Shown here piece by piece: positions 1 through 11,652 of a DNA stretch of 64,000 bases. Position numbers and translations under genes: made by a program. Source of the stretch: Coriaria nepalensis (taxonomy: Eukaryota > Streptophyta > Magnoliopsida > Cucurbitales > Coriariaceae); contig CP114496.1 of assembly GCA_027186245.1 (NCBI GenBank), positions 9,016,001 to 9,080,000 of the forward strand, in the 5' to 3' direction. Under the pieces are notes generated by a model that ran no database searches, was not told where the DNA came from, and saw only the letters and a program-made list of their open reading frames with translations. Every line of letters starts with the position of its first letter. Positions within the stretch are counted from its first letter, which is position 1.

Positions 1-146
1 TTGTTTCATGTTTGCTTGATTTTGGTTGTACAACAATTTGGCTGCTTTTGTTTTTCGATCATGTTTTGACTTCTTTTAGTCCATTGGATTCAATAATAAG
101 TGGGTTTTAGAATAATCTTGTGATAAACTGGATTATACTTCTATAG

Positions 147-3065
147 GAGTTTCGATAATAGAAGATGGAGGAGATAATGTTACTATGGAGTTGGAGATGC
201 AATGGGATGGGAATCCAAGCATTATACTTGATATCAAGACTAGACTTGGTGTCGGCCTGCCTGTGCAGGTAATTTTAAAATCTTACTGCCCTTTTACGCC
301 CTATTGGTTTACTTCACATGATTGTCTTGATTCAAAAGTATATACTAACTACAATAATGTGAAATAACTTGAGAAAATACATTCTGGGTTTTGTCATGGA
401 AGATGTAAAGTTCTTAAGTTCTGCTACTCTTACAATGAATTTGTGAGCAATTTTTGTTATAACAAAAAAGTAGCCTCTTTTCATAATGATTTCTTGGAAG
501 GGTGAAGTAAGGGTCACTTGTATGAAGTTTACAAAGAAATGAAGTTTACAAAGAAAAAATTTACTTCAGATTCGCTTTTGACAGTAAAATTTAATGATGG
601 TAGGAAATGAGTTGTTGTATAATGCATTCGGGCAAGCACACTTGAACTGAATTTGAAAATAAAGTTACTGATTTCCTGTATAATCGCGAGTTCCTATATG
701 TTGATATTTTTTTTAAAAACTAAATGTTGAATTTTACTTTTCTGCTCTAGGTGAAAGACATTGGATTCACTGGAGTTTTCAGGTTGATTTTTAAGCCATT
801 AGTTGATGAGTTCCCATGTTTTGGTGCCGTTTCTTATTCTCTGCGGCAAAAGGTGTGGTACATCTCCCTATCCACATTGCCAAGCACTTTGATATTGATT
901 TTGACTCTTTTCTTTTTCTTTTTAATAGAAAAAGTTGGATTTTGCTCTAAAAGTTATCGGCGGCGATATATCAACAATTCCTGGGCTTTATGATTTAATC
1001 GAGGTTTGATACTTTGATTCGATTTTACTCGATGTATTGATCAGTTCCCTCTCTTACAGTTGCATTTAAAAAAATAAAATAATAATCCTTAAGTTGTAAA
1101 GTCTTGAATGTAACACTTTTCCCGGTTGCAAAATGTTGAATTATAATAATCTACACCGAATGTTAATGCAGGGGTCTATTCGTGATGCCATTGAAGATTC
1201 TATTACATGGCCTGTTAGGAAAGTTATTCCAATCATACCTGGTGATTACAGGTATGTATCATAATAAGCCCTTTTTTTATACACGCTGGGAATGTTGAAA
1301 TAATATTAGAACGAGTTTTCCAATATAGATTACAATCCTTTTTATCATTTTTCATAATGATGATTCGTGTTGTTCAGTGACTTGGAAATGAAGCCAGTTG
1401 GAATATTGGAGGTGAAGCTTGTGCAAGCCAAGCAGTTGACAAATAAAGATATGGTTGGGAAATCTGATCCATATGCTGTAGTATATATAAGACCGATACG
1501 AGACAGAATGAAAACCAGCAAAACAATTGTAAGATGTAATATTATTTTTATTTTTATCTTGTGTGTGGTTGTCTTCATTCTTGGGTTTGGAAAAAAGATA
1601 ATCCCCATACTATTCTCCTTCTACAGAACAATGATTTGAATCCAGTCTGGAACGAACACTTTGAGTTTGTGGTAGAAGATGCATCCACACAACACTTGGT
1701 CGTGAGAATTTATGACGATGAAGGCCTTCAACCACCTGAGTTTATTGGATGTGCTCATATACAATTAAGTGAACTTCAACCTGGTAAAGTGAAAGATGTG
1801 TGGTTAAAGCTGGTTAAAGATTTGGAGGTTCAAAGAGATACCAAAAACAGGGGACAGGTGAGACTCATTATAAAATTCCCTTGTTTTTTATCCTTTGTCT
1901 TAAATTTTATTCATCTCAGGGGGGTTTTCTTAATTTTCTATCTTTTCACATGGAAATCTCTATTTCTAACTTGACAAATTCTCCCATTTCATTATTTCCT
2001 AAAAAAAAGGAAATGGTAAAGAATAGCTGTGATATCTGTGAGTCTCGAATTGATATTGGTAATTTACTTTTGAGTCATTTTTTAGTCTGCAAGAGTAACA
2101 TGCTCCCATGTTAAAGTTTAAGGTTCAGCTTGCCTTAGCGGTTTTAGAACTGATTTCTGGAACTGGATATTTAGTATAAGATTAGATTTAAATCACTGCA
2201 ATGCATTTATTTAAGAGTGTTGACCGTTGAGTTTGGAAAATGGGGTCATAGAAATGCTAAGGCAAACTTGGGCCCAATTCATTTCTTTGGTTTAACCCAT
2301 GTGTTTGTTTGTTTGTTTTTTTGTCTGTGTGTGTGTGTTTATATAGGTGCATTTGGAGCTTTTGTACTGTCCATTTGGCATGGAAAATAGCTTTACCAAC
2401 CCTTTTGCCTCGAAAACATCAATGACCTCTTTAGAAAATGTTCTTCAAAATCGGGCGAATGGACTAGAAGCAACTGAAACAGAAAAAGAAGTGACTCAGA
2501 AGAGGAAGGAGGTTATAGTTAGGGGAGTACTTTCAGTAACCGTGATATCAGCTGAAGACTTGCCCGCAACTGATCTGTTGGGCAAGTCCGACCCATATGT
2601 TACACTTACCATGAAGAAATCAGAGAACAAAACCAAAACTAGGGTAAGTTTTATATTATTATCTCAAACTTTCCTATCCCAAATAATTTAATACTCTATG
2701 TATCTAAAAGGGTTCTGGTTCTTAGGTTGTCAATGACAGTTTGAATCCTGTCTGGAATCAAACTTTCGATTTTGTTGTTGAGGATGGATTGCATGACATG
2801 CTTATGATTGAAGTGTGGGACCATGACACTTTTGGGAAGGTAAAAAAAAATCGTCTGAATTTACATATATATATATATGTATATGTATCTTTTTAATATA
2901 AGTTTTTCATTTTTGCAGGATTATATGGGGCGATGTATCTTGACATTGACCAGGGTGATCTTAGAAGGGGAATATAAAGACTGCTTTGAGCTTGACGAGG
3001 CTAAATCTGGAAAACTGAACTTACACCTCAAGTGGATGCCTCAGCCAATTTACCGTGATTCCTAG
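147..3065 (+). CDS. SYT5: Synaptotagmin-5-like C2-domain protein, 3' part (5' end outside window)
   Basis: Nine exons read in one continuous frame: 147-268, 751-852, 929-1003, 1172-1251, 1378-1528, 1627-1857, 2347-2643, 2726-2839 and 2919-3065 (TAG stop). All junctions shown are GT-AG. The first exon lacks a start and follows an intron that reaches the window edge, so the N-terminal membrane anchor and part of the SMP lipid-binding region are missing. The early exons match the end of the SMP region (MQWDGNPSIILDIKT; FRLIFKPLVDEF). Two C2 domains follow. The first has SDPYAVV and NDLNPVWNEHF; the second has KSDPYVTL, DSLNPVWNQTFDF and WDHDTFGKDYMG, with the calcium-site aspartates kept. Plant SYTs of this type tether ER to plasma membrane and bind phospholipid. 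Similarity is strongest to Arabidopsis SYT5/SYT4; the assignment is from recall, not alignment. Confidence 0.93.
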
Positions 3066-4461
3066 TTAATTGGAATTTTTTCCGAATTTTTTCGGTAAAT
3101 TTTGCAGATGGTGAATTATACTGCAGGCTTGCTTATCAGTACATTTGGGGAAGCAATTACCAGAAAGTCATGATTTCAGTTATAACTATTGTATTATTCA
3201 TGTAAGAAATTCTATAAATGTGTGTATATAATTGTTTCGTAAATACTCAAGTTTTTTGCAGAGGAAATTACAGTTTAGTCCGATTCCTCGGTCGGTGCTT
3301 AATCCGGGGTGGTTGTTATTTAACTGCTTTAGATTTTCAGTATGATCTGATCTGATCTAGATCAAGACCATAAACTGTATTACTGTTATGTTGGTGCAAG
3401 GTCAAGGTGGTGATCATAGGAATTAACAACATAAATGGAGTGAAAATGGATAGAGCCAAGTCTTTCTTAATGTTTGGTTTGTTTTCAGTGAAACTAGAAA
3501 TCTGGGCTTGACTAGAGACTTCGGGCCCAATTATATCAGGCCATTAGGCTAGCCTTTGTCTGGGCCCAGTCATAATGGGCCTCACAAATTAAACAAGCAA
3601 TTAATGCATGATTAACCAGACAATGGTGGGCCATGCCTCAATTCTTAGGCCCTACCAACTTCTGTGTATTTAAAAAAAGGGATTTTCATTGGTCATCGTT
3701 GTATCGGCTTTGGGCATAGCTAGTCCAAGTTGGCTACCTTTGTTTATATTAATTATCTATTTTATTTTAATTTTTTTATAAAAAGTTTTGTATTACTATT
3801 ATTTTTCTTATTTAATTATTTAAAAAAAGTCATAATAATAGGAAAAAATAAATAAAAAAAAATTACAAAAAGAAAACAAAATGGATATGATTATGTAATG
3901 GTCGTAATCATAGATACGTAAGTTTTGAGTAACATTTATGATATGCGAAGGTCCGATACCGAATATTCGGATTCCCTAATCCTCTTTTTAATTACTAACT
4001 TGTTAATGACTTGATTAGTATTATAACTCTATACGTCTCTCCCTTAAATTAATATTGACCTTATTTCATGCAACTCAAAAGACTTACTATATATATATGT
4101 TTTTAAGAGAAATTTTTATATAAACATGCGTGATATATAATTATAAATATTATATTATTTATTTATTTATTATATATAAATAAATAATATTTATAATTAT
4201 AATGAATTTTATTTTATAACATAATCATATATCATATTTATATGATAATCGAGATTTGTTAGTTATAGTAAATTAAGTCTATTTAAATTATATTATGATT
4301 AAATATATAATGAAATAAATTCATAATGTTGAATATATATATAAATATAAATAAAAGACCAACTACAAAATTACTATAGCACGATGACTGGTCGTTGAGG
4401 TTTACTTCCTTCTCTCAAGTCATCGAAAAAGTTCTCTCTCTTCTGTCTCTCTAGAGCAGCC
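3066..4461. other. Intergenic: SYT5 3' UTR and AT-rich spacer
   Basis: No coding potential is evident. Roughly the first 200 bases should be the SYT5 3' UTR. Between 3530 and 3640 there are several GGGCC/TGGGC words. From about 3740 the DNA is very AT-rich and ends in a fold-back (4136-4201). The immediate upstream of the ARM gene contains TCTCTCTCTTC-like sequence at 4410-4455, probably its 5' UTR. Confidence 0.6.
4136..4201. repeat. AT-rich imperfect palindrome (fold-back)
   Basis: The left arm begins TATAATTATAAATATT and the right arm ends AATATTTATAATTATA. With one 5-base insertion in the left arm, the arms pair over about 26 bases around a very short loop. The sequence can form a cruciform or hairpin. 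It may be a tiny MITE relic or chance in AT-rich DNA. Confidence 0.6.
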
Positions 4462-5661
4462 ATGGAAGAGTCTCCAACAATGGACGACGGCAGCCCGCGA
4501 GTCCTACGAGTCCTAGAAGCACTGAAACAGGCCTCGCACGACTTACAAACCAACACGAGGCACAACTCGGACGAGTTCAACTCAGCCGCCATTAGAGCGC
4601 TCCTAGAGCTCGGAACGGAGTCCGAAACGATCCTCTCAAAAGATCCAAACCTTTCCACTCTCTCCCTCCACCTCGCCGACCTCAAAACCCTAATCCAAAC
4701 CCTCCAAAAATCCCGCTCCCGCAACTTCATCCGATCCTTCCTAACTCGACGAGCCACGACTCACTCTGTTTCCCGAGTCGCGAGTTCGATCGAGTCAGAA
4801 ATCCAAGCCTGGATTGATCGAGAAAGCATCGAAAATCTAACTCAAGCCCTAGAAAAAGACCCTTTGATCCACGAAGCAGACCTCGTAACACTTCTAACCC
4901 AGTTCGAAAATCGCCTCTCGCAAGGGTTTAATCGCGAGCTACAAGATTTGATCCTAAAATCGAAGCTCTTCTCTCTGCTCGAATCGATTCTCTGTTTTCA
5001 CCCAGAAAATTTCTCTATGAAAATCAGAGAACACGCTGCGTCCGCCATTAGAGCCCTGATCTTCTTCAACAAGGACGTGTTCGTGGGTCAGGTTTTGATG
5101 GGTCCCACAGTGAAAGCGTTGATAAGAATGGCGTCCGCGAATTCGATGAGAGTGCTCTGTTCTTTGATCAGGTTAATAAAATCGCCGCTAGTGGACGAGA
5201 TAGAGGCGAATGGGGAGATAGCTAAGATCATAAGCTTGTTGAGCTCGTCGAAAATGGAGATGAAGATTGTAGGTCTGGACTGTGTGCTTGAGATTGGGTA
5301 TTTTGGGAGAAAGGAGGCGGTGGAAGCCATGATTGAGGAGGGGGTGGTGGAGAAACTGGTCGACTTGCAGAGGTCGGAAATGGGTGGGGATTTGATTGAG
5401 ATGGGGGAGTATGGAGAGGGGGGGGAGGAGGAGGAGGGGGAGGGGGGGGCGCAGAATGAGGAAAAGGGGTTTAAGGAGACGCGGCCATTTGCGAGCTGTG
5501 TGGCAAGATTCGCAGTGCAGTTGGAGGTGGGAGAAGGGTTGAGGCAGAGGGAGAAGAGGGCGTTTAAGCAGGAGATCCTGGTTAGGGTTAGGGAAGCCTC
5601 TGTTTCTGAAGCTCAGGCTGCCACCATTATTGCTGAGGTTCTATGGGGTTCTTCTCCTTGA
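4462..5661 (+). CDS. ARM-repeat superfamily protein, intronless
   Basis: A single uninterrupted 399-residue frame. The start at 4462 is the first ATG after a CT-rich leader and lies in a favourable context (GCC ATG GAA). The N-terminal half is helical and polar. From about residue 140 there are leucine-rich helical pairs typical of armadillo repeats, for example the stretches around AASAIRALIFF, AKIISLLSSS and LDCVLEIGYFG. Residues near 315-335 form a low-complexity Gly/Glu stretch (GEGGEEEEGEGG) encoded by G-rich DNA. The C-terminus has the basic-helical form VREASVSEAQAATIIAEVLWG, which I recall from plant ARM proteins related to PUB-ARM E3 ligases but lacking a U-box. No U-box, signal peptide or membrane segment is visible. 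The function is unknown. Confidence 0.85.
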   Translation: MEESPTMDDGSPRVLRVLEALKQASHDLQTNTRHNSDEFNSAAIRALLELGTESETILSKDPNLSTLSLHLADLKTLIQTLQKSRSRNFIRSFLTRRATTHSVSRVASSIESEIQAWIDRESIENLTQALEKDPLIHEADLVTLLTQFENRLSQGFNRELQDLILKSKLFSLLESILCFHPENFSMKIREHAASAIRALIFFNKDVFVGQVLMGPTVKALIRMASANSMRVLCSLIRLIKSPLVDEIEANGEIAKIISLLSSSKMEMKIVGLDCVLEIGYFGRKEAVEAMIEEGVVEKLVDLQRSEMGGDLIEMGEYGEGGEEEEGEGGAQNEEKGFKETRPFASCVARFAVQLEVGEGLRQREKRAFKQEILVRVREASVSEAQAATIIAEVLWGSSP

Positions 5662-6879
5662 CCATATATACAAAGATGAAGATGAAGTCTTTTGTTCTGT
5701 AACTTAAGGTTCTTTTTGAGTAAGTTGGTTCTGTAACATAAAATGGTTGGGGGGGGGGGGGGTATATTCTTAAATCTTAGGTGAAAAATTCAATTTTTTT
5801 TTAGGAGATTTTTCTTAGTCTTGTCTAGTTTTTGGTCAATTTGTTTTTAATGGTTTGCATGGATTATGCATGTAATTAATTTGGTGTTGTGTAGATAATA
5901 AAATTTGAAGTGATCAAGTGAAGATTTTTTAGAAGCGATTGGAGATTTAAGATATGGTGGTTTTGTTTCAAGAACAAGAATAGACTTTCCATCCCCTGGC
6001 CTATTAGCTCAGTTTGTTAGAGCGTCGTGCTAATGGCGCGAAGGTCGCAGGTTCGAGACCTGCATGGGCCACAAAAGCCAACATATAAAAAATACATATT
6101 TAAGTACCGAAAGGGAAAATGTAAATGCAATCGTAACAAAAGGAAAGGAAGAGCATCTCTCATGAATCACACAATAGACATATTTTTCAACTACTAAACT
6201 TAATTTATTAGTTTAAAAATATAAATATATCATATTTAATTATATATTTTAAATAATTTAATATATTTTAATTTATGAACCAAATTTAATCTCGAATCTA
6301 AAAATGTTTCTCTCATAAAAGTCCCCAACAAGGGGAGGAAGAATGATATAATAAAAGGTCATGCATGAATTGATGATGCCTCAGACTCAAGAGTGGCCTA
6401 CAACGAGAATGATGGTGTTATTTATTACAAAGTATCATTCATTATTCATTCCCCGTTTGAATTGTTAGGAGTTCTTTGCAAACGGGAGTCTTGTCAAAAC
6501 TGGAACCGGAAGGTCGATAGATAGGGGAGCTAGTTACATACTTACAGCTAGAAGATTCTTTACTGCACCAAAACTGGATTCTAGATACGATTCTATGACT
6601 CTTTCAAGTATACTTCGGTTCGAAACTGAAGTTTGAAGATAAAAACTGGATTTTTAGTCTCAATTCCGGAAGAATGGAGCGTACTTGCCAAACCCGGCTG
6701 TTGTACCACCGCATATTTGCGATGGAGTTATGGAGCCATACTATCCGAAAACTGTGCACATTATTAGCCTCGTTGCTCTATAGGAAAAAAGAAAAGGAGC
6801 CTCTCTGCCTCAACTTTAAAAATGCTGTGCAATTTATCAACACTCCCCTGTATCATTACAAAATCATGGTACCCGACTC
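5662..6879. other. Intergenic with 14-G homopolymer and tRNA
   Basis: Downstream of the ARM gene is a run of 14 G at 5749-5762, then AT-rich DNA. A tRNA-Ile-like gene lies at 5998-6071. From 6450 to 6879 the sequence is probably the TOC90 3' UTR on the minus strand. I see no further gene. Confidence 0.55.
5998..6071 (+). tRNA. tRNA-Ile (AAT anticodon), with substitutions at conserved positions
   Basis: A 74-base cloverleaf can be drawn. The acceptor stem GGCCTAT pairs with ATGGGCC, including one T-G wobble. The D stem is GCTC/GAGC, the anticodon stem TCGTG/CGCGA, and the loop CTAATGG places AAT at 6032-6034. The T arm is GCAGG/CCTGC, followed by discriminator A. Compared with the usual plant tRNA-Ile(AAT), G18 of the D loop is T, positions 37-38 are GG instead of AA, and the T loop reads TTCGAGA. 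Adenine 37 is normally required for t6A in ANN-decoding tRNAs. The internal B box (GTTCGAGAC) is intact and the A box has one deviation. It may be transcribed, but could be a drifting copy or pseudo-tRNA. Confidence 0.85.
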
Positions 6880-9408
6880 CTACGATACCTGCCCAGTCTC
6901 ATTTCTCCTTTCCCTTCTCCTCAACAAGATCTTGAATATAGTAAAAGCAGCAATAAGCCCGATTTGAAAATGCTCGGAGCTACTTACTTTAACACAAACC
7001 TGCCCCATTTTTTGCGTATTTAGATTAGCGCTAACCGAAACTCTTGAACCCCTACTTATCCGGAACTCAGACTGTAAATTTCCACTCAAGACCATCTCTT
7101 TCTCGAAAGAGAGAAGAGTTGCTGTCAGGGTGATATTGTCATCTCTCACAGGATAGTCTCCACCCCTTAAAGTCGCTTCTATACTTCCGCCATTCACCAC
7201 CTGTCCATGCCCTTCTCCACCTCCCAAACAGCCTGCTTTCATGATGACTTTAAACCTCTGCCCAACTAGAATAGTGTCTTCAACCTTTGCACCAAGGTAG
7301 TTTTTGTTTCCAAAAGATGTTAAAGAAAGTCCGAAATCCGCAAAGTTTCTCGGGAAAAAACTTGGCAGCATTGTGTTGGTATGAACTGTGTATATTAAAT
7401 CTTTACTAGAAGATTGAACATCCACGCTAAGCGTATGAGAAGGCCCATGAGGGTAAGAGTGATAACAAGCTGAGGATTCGGACAAAATGCTGAAGTCATT
7501 TTTGTCCTTGTTTAGCTGTCCCATTATTGAGGCGAACATGTTCTGGTTTATCTCTAAAGCTGTTTCGAAATTTAATCCATCAAATCCCACATCATGGTCC
7601 CACCCTTGTGGGTCCAGAACAGGCCTGACAAGAAACTGATCACTTATAATAAGGCCACGGTATCTATGAACAGGACAATCTGAGTTGAAATTTGGAGGAA
7701 TGGACATATCTGGTAATAAAACAGCCTCTGGAGAAGAACCCTGTTCATCCTCAGAATTTTCATTCCTTTTCATTAACCTTTCATCCTTTGAGAGCCTTTT
7801 CTCCCTTCTTATCCTGTACTCTTCCTTCAATTGTTTCTTTAAATAGAGTGTCTCCCTATAATCAAGTTCATCAAGGTATGCCTTTTTCTGTGACTTAGTC
7901 AATCTCTCAAACTGAGAGTTTGACAGGACCCGGATTGAAGGTAAAGCATCATACTCATCTTCATTAGTTTCTGAAAGTACAATCTGTTCTGTTTCATAGT
8001 CCCCTACAATCGAACTTGGCTGGCCCTGACGCTTTAGAAGAGACGAGAGTAAGTGCGGAAGAGAAGGCAGCCGGCTAGAAGTTGTGGGTCCCAGCTGAAT
8101 ACTATCTTGGAACCTCAAAAGGGTGTTTACATCACTCAAAACTTTGCTACAAACGCATAACGTTAAGAAATTCAGTTTCCAAACCTGTCCATCTGGAAGT
8201 ACCTTTTCACCCATATTGTTTCTCTTACAATGTGGATGGTTCTCAACTAAAAGGACAAGGTTTTCAAGTCTTGAGTCAGACACTGCTTGACGTACATGGT
8301 TTTGAAGTTGATCTGAACAGTGGGTCCCATATGACTCATAGGAGACAGGATATCCATCAGGTCCTTCAGGAAGAGCTGAGGAAGAATGAGTCATGACAAG
8401 GATAGTGTTGAACCAAATTCCCGGCCCGAAAACTTCTGTTATATGCTTAACAAGAAGGAAGTTACTATAGCCCACGCTTATGTGGTCAAGGCGATCAAAG
8501 TAGAAAACAATATTTGGCGGGTGTTTTCTTATATATTTCTTCACAGAAAGCATGATTTTCTTATTTCTCCTTACATTGCTTGTGGAAGGATGTAAGAAAC
8601 CAGGGGTGTCAATTATGGAGAACTTAATTCCATTGATTGTTCCCACTACTTCTTCAATACGATCAGTGGCAGGTTGAAATGCATTAGTTGCTGTTTTTGT
8701 TTGCTCAAATATGGAATTTATAGTAGCACTCTTGCCTACCCCTGTTTTACCTAAGAAAAGTATTCTAATTGAGAAATCCAATTCCGGCAGGCCAGAAGCT
8801 TCTTGTTCCATTGCTCTTTCTCGAACTCTATTACTTCCACGATTAACTCTTTTAAGATCTGATTCCCCTGCTCGTATCAAAGTTGCTAGGTGGATTCGAT
8901 ACAAAACCTTTGCCACTAAAATATTGTTTGGTGTTTGCCCAAGCCTTTGGAGGAGGCGCAAAAACTTAACTTGGAGATCCTCAACCTTCACTAAAGGGTC
9001 CATCTTTTCAACCTTTTCCAAAGAGAGATTATGCTGATCCTCGTTATGAGCAGGAGTATGTACCAAACTGGCCGTGTTACCTAACAGCAAAATAAAATCT
9101 CTTCTGATTATGCATTCCAATTGACAAATCTCATAAAATGAAAAGTTTTCTCAATTTTGCAATAATGGCAGGGTTACACTATTTATAGTAAACGATTTAA
9201 GCATTAGAAAAAACTTAATAGAACCTACTACTAGTAGCAATACCCAAAAATGAATGAACTCAATACCTTGATCATCGGTTCCTTCAGTACGAGATTCCCC
9301 ATTTCCCTGATTAAATAGACTGTCACTTCCCGTAGTTCCCGATAACGATATAGATGAGACCAATGACTTGGATACTAACTGAGAAAAGAGATCTCTTACA
9401 CTCTTCAT
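6880..9408 (-). CDS. TOC90: Translocase of chloroplast 90 (TOC159-family GTPase)
   Basis: Two coding exons, 9267-9408 and 6880-9080, joined across a GT-AG intron, give 780 residues, close to the roughly 790 I recall for TOC90. The N-terminus is short (about 140 residues), unlike the long acidic A domains of TOC159, TOC132 and TOC120. The G domain has the P-loop GKTGVGKS at 158-165 and DTPGF at 205-209. The C-terminal M domain anchors the protein in the outer chloroplast envelope and contains VHRYRGLIISDQFLVRPVLD and the FPRNF region. TOC90 is an accessory receptor that recognises transit peptides at the TOC complex. A further intron (acceptor at 9414, donor at 9729) separates a 5' UTR exon starting near 9840 or farther out. 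No disruption is visible. Confidence 0.93.
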
Positions 9409-9729
9409 TCTTCCTGCAAAAATAAATTCAAGCTAAAGTAATTTTATATACAAATATAACGTGCGGATAAACATATAGAGGTCCGAACGCCAATTAGGAT
9501 CACTCGATCAGAAATCAGAAACACAAGGAAAAAAAGTCAACTATATAAACAAGAATCAAAACTAATTTTCACAAATTCTCACAGAAATGTGATTAAACCT
9601 AGATAATGATTTCCATATCCAACATGCATATGCACAGAAGAACCCTGAAGAAAAATTCACCCAAGTCAACAGAACAATTGTGCCCTATTGTTTTAGATCA
9701 AAGAATAAAAGAGCTAAGTAAAAGCTTAC

Positions 9730-10130
9730 CTAGATATTGATCTCTATATCCAAAGCGCGATGCTTAACTGCCGTGGAGAAGAAAATCGCAACGACAAATA
9801 TGAGCTGATTCGCGACCTGGATCGCCAAGCTATAGCCTGAGTCAATCGGATTGAGTAATATCTGCAGATTCAAAACTAGAGAGCGAGAGAGAACCGGGGG
9901 CGGTTAAGGGAAGATGGGAGCTGAAGAGGATGGGGATAAGACAGACGCGATTGAGAGCCGAGAATGAAAACAAAAAGCGGATGCAGAAACGACAGTGAGA
10001 GAGAGAGAGAGAGAGGTGGCTGATGATGGATGAGGTCAATCGGAGCACGTGGCGAGCTCCACAGATCGAGAGCACATGATGAGCTGTGGAACTGGCTGTC
10101 GGTGATTGAAAACAGGTGGGCCATTATGTC
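9730..10130 (-). promoter_or_regulatory. Probable TOC90 5' UTR exon and core promoter
   Basis: A clean donor (CTAG|GTAAGC) at 9730/9729 marks the end of a non-coding first exon on the minus strand. Farther upstream are a (GA)n run at about 10000-10015 and a TGGGCC element near 10113. More TGGGC-type site II words occur around 10350, 10430 and 10485. Such elements are common in promoters of organelle-related plant genes. The transcription start itself is not visible. Confidence 0.5.
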
Positions 10131-10557
10131 AACGTGGCAGGAGAAGACTGGTGGGTTAGATATTGGAAAATCTAGTTTAGTTATACGAAGAGTGGAAAAA
10201 CAAAAAAGTTAACAACAAGGATTCGGCAATGACCTTTTTAGGCTTTGGAGACTGAGAGATTCTACGACATCGTTTTAACGATAACTCGAGATAAGGCTTC
10301 ATATCTTATTGATAAATTTTACCTACATCATTGCGACACACATAATAATGAATGGGCTTTTGTTTGAAATTTTCGTAATAACCCAAAACACAGAAACTCG
10401 TCATCTAATGTAATTGGTCGAGACATTGAGATGGGCTGGTCCAACATAGTTACAAACAATGTTTATACTCTTTCTCTTACCATCTGGGCCGGCCCAACAT
10501 GCTAGGGCATAAGTACTCAGTTCTTGTCGTTTATGATGTGTGGATTATAATATTGAT

Positions 10558-10591
<34 letters not shown>

Positions 10592-11652
10592 TAACTCATC
10601 ACTTTCATAGATAGTGGGCGAGAAGCTTTGAGAATAATGGTGATGTGTGCTTGGTTGATGTGGTACTGTGGTCCCCACGTAGATACCAATTATTGTATAA
10701 ACACAAAAGTATGAAATTAATGTTTAATTACTTCTATATAGATAGATAAGGTCCTACTTGATAATGGGTTAATAATATTTTGTACATCTTGTACACGTAA
10801 TAGCTATATTAGAGTGGAATCGGGTCTATATAAATAGACTATATGAAATTTAGACCGTCGCACTTTTCATTTAGATAAGATAAAATAAATGCATGAAATA
10901 TGAGTTTATTTGGTAAAGTTCTTACTTCATAATCTATTATATATACTTCCATTTATATGAATCATATTTATGTTAGATTGATACATAATTAGAAGTTCCA
11001 ACTTTATATCAAGGTCACGGTCGATATCGTTATTATCATCAATATCGTTATCAATAAGAAATTTTTAAACTTGTTATCTATGAACTTGTTCAGAAATACT
11101 ATAATGAGAGGAATATAAGAATTTGTCGTCAGGTATTTGACTAAATAAAATCGTCAAGTTCTTATAGAACCTATCATTAAAATACCCTTAAAAGGGGGAT
11201 AGGGCCAAGCGGAATGAAAAATATTTTCGATAAGGTGGGAAATAAAAACTATTAACCTTATATAAAATTTGTGAATACGTGATTATCGAAGAAATATTCA
11301 TCTCTTTGCTAAATAAGATATATTAGACTCATAACTTGTTAAATACTTTTTATAAATATTAAGTATTGTAAGTAAATCACTCTTGGTCGTTCAATCATTT
11401 AATAATTCTCTAGTACATTTTAAACATACGTCAATTTTACACAAACTTCTCTTACCAATCAACCCAAAGCATGAACTATATATATATATATATATTTATA
11501 TTTTTTTTATATTTTTTTTCCATACATTTTAATCAATTCACATAATCACCTATTTTGACATGCATGCACTGCTTCCTACAATCTTTATTGCAGGAGAGAA
11601 TCTATACAAACACAATAACAAGCGCTTAGAATCTTCAAAGTAATGCAAACTT
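10131..11652. other. Intergenic, AT-rich
   Basis: No gene recognised. It contains a (TA)14 microsatellite at 10561-10588, a shorter TA tract near 11480-11495, and T-rich DNA. The part nearest 11652 should be the NAC gene 3' UTR. Confidence 0.55.
10561..10588. repeat. (TA)n microsatellite
   Basis: Fourteen AT units in the spacer upstream of TOC90. Confidence 0.85.

Noticed and set aside
7692..9037. Plus-strand open frames of 68-108 residues
   Set aside because: They lie antisense to the well-supported TOC90 exon 2 and show no domain of their own.
9842..10124. Minus-strand frames rich in Ser and Leu (LSLSLSLS)
   Set aside because: They arise from a (GA)n/(CT)n microsatellite in the TOC90 leader or promoter.
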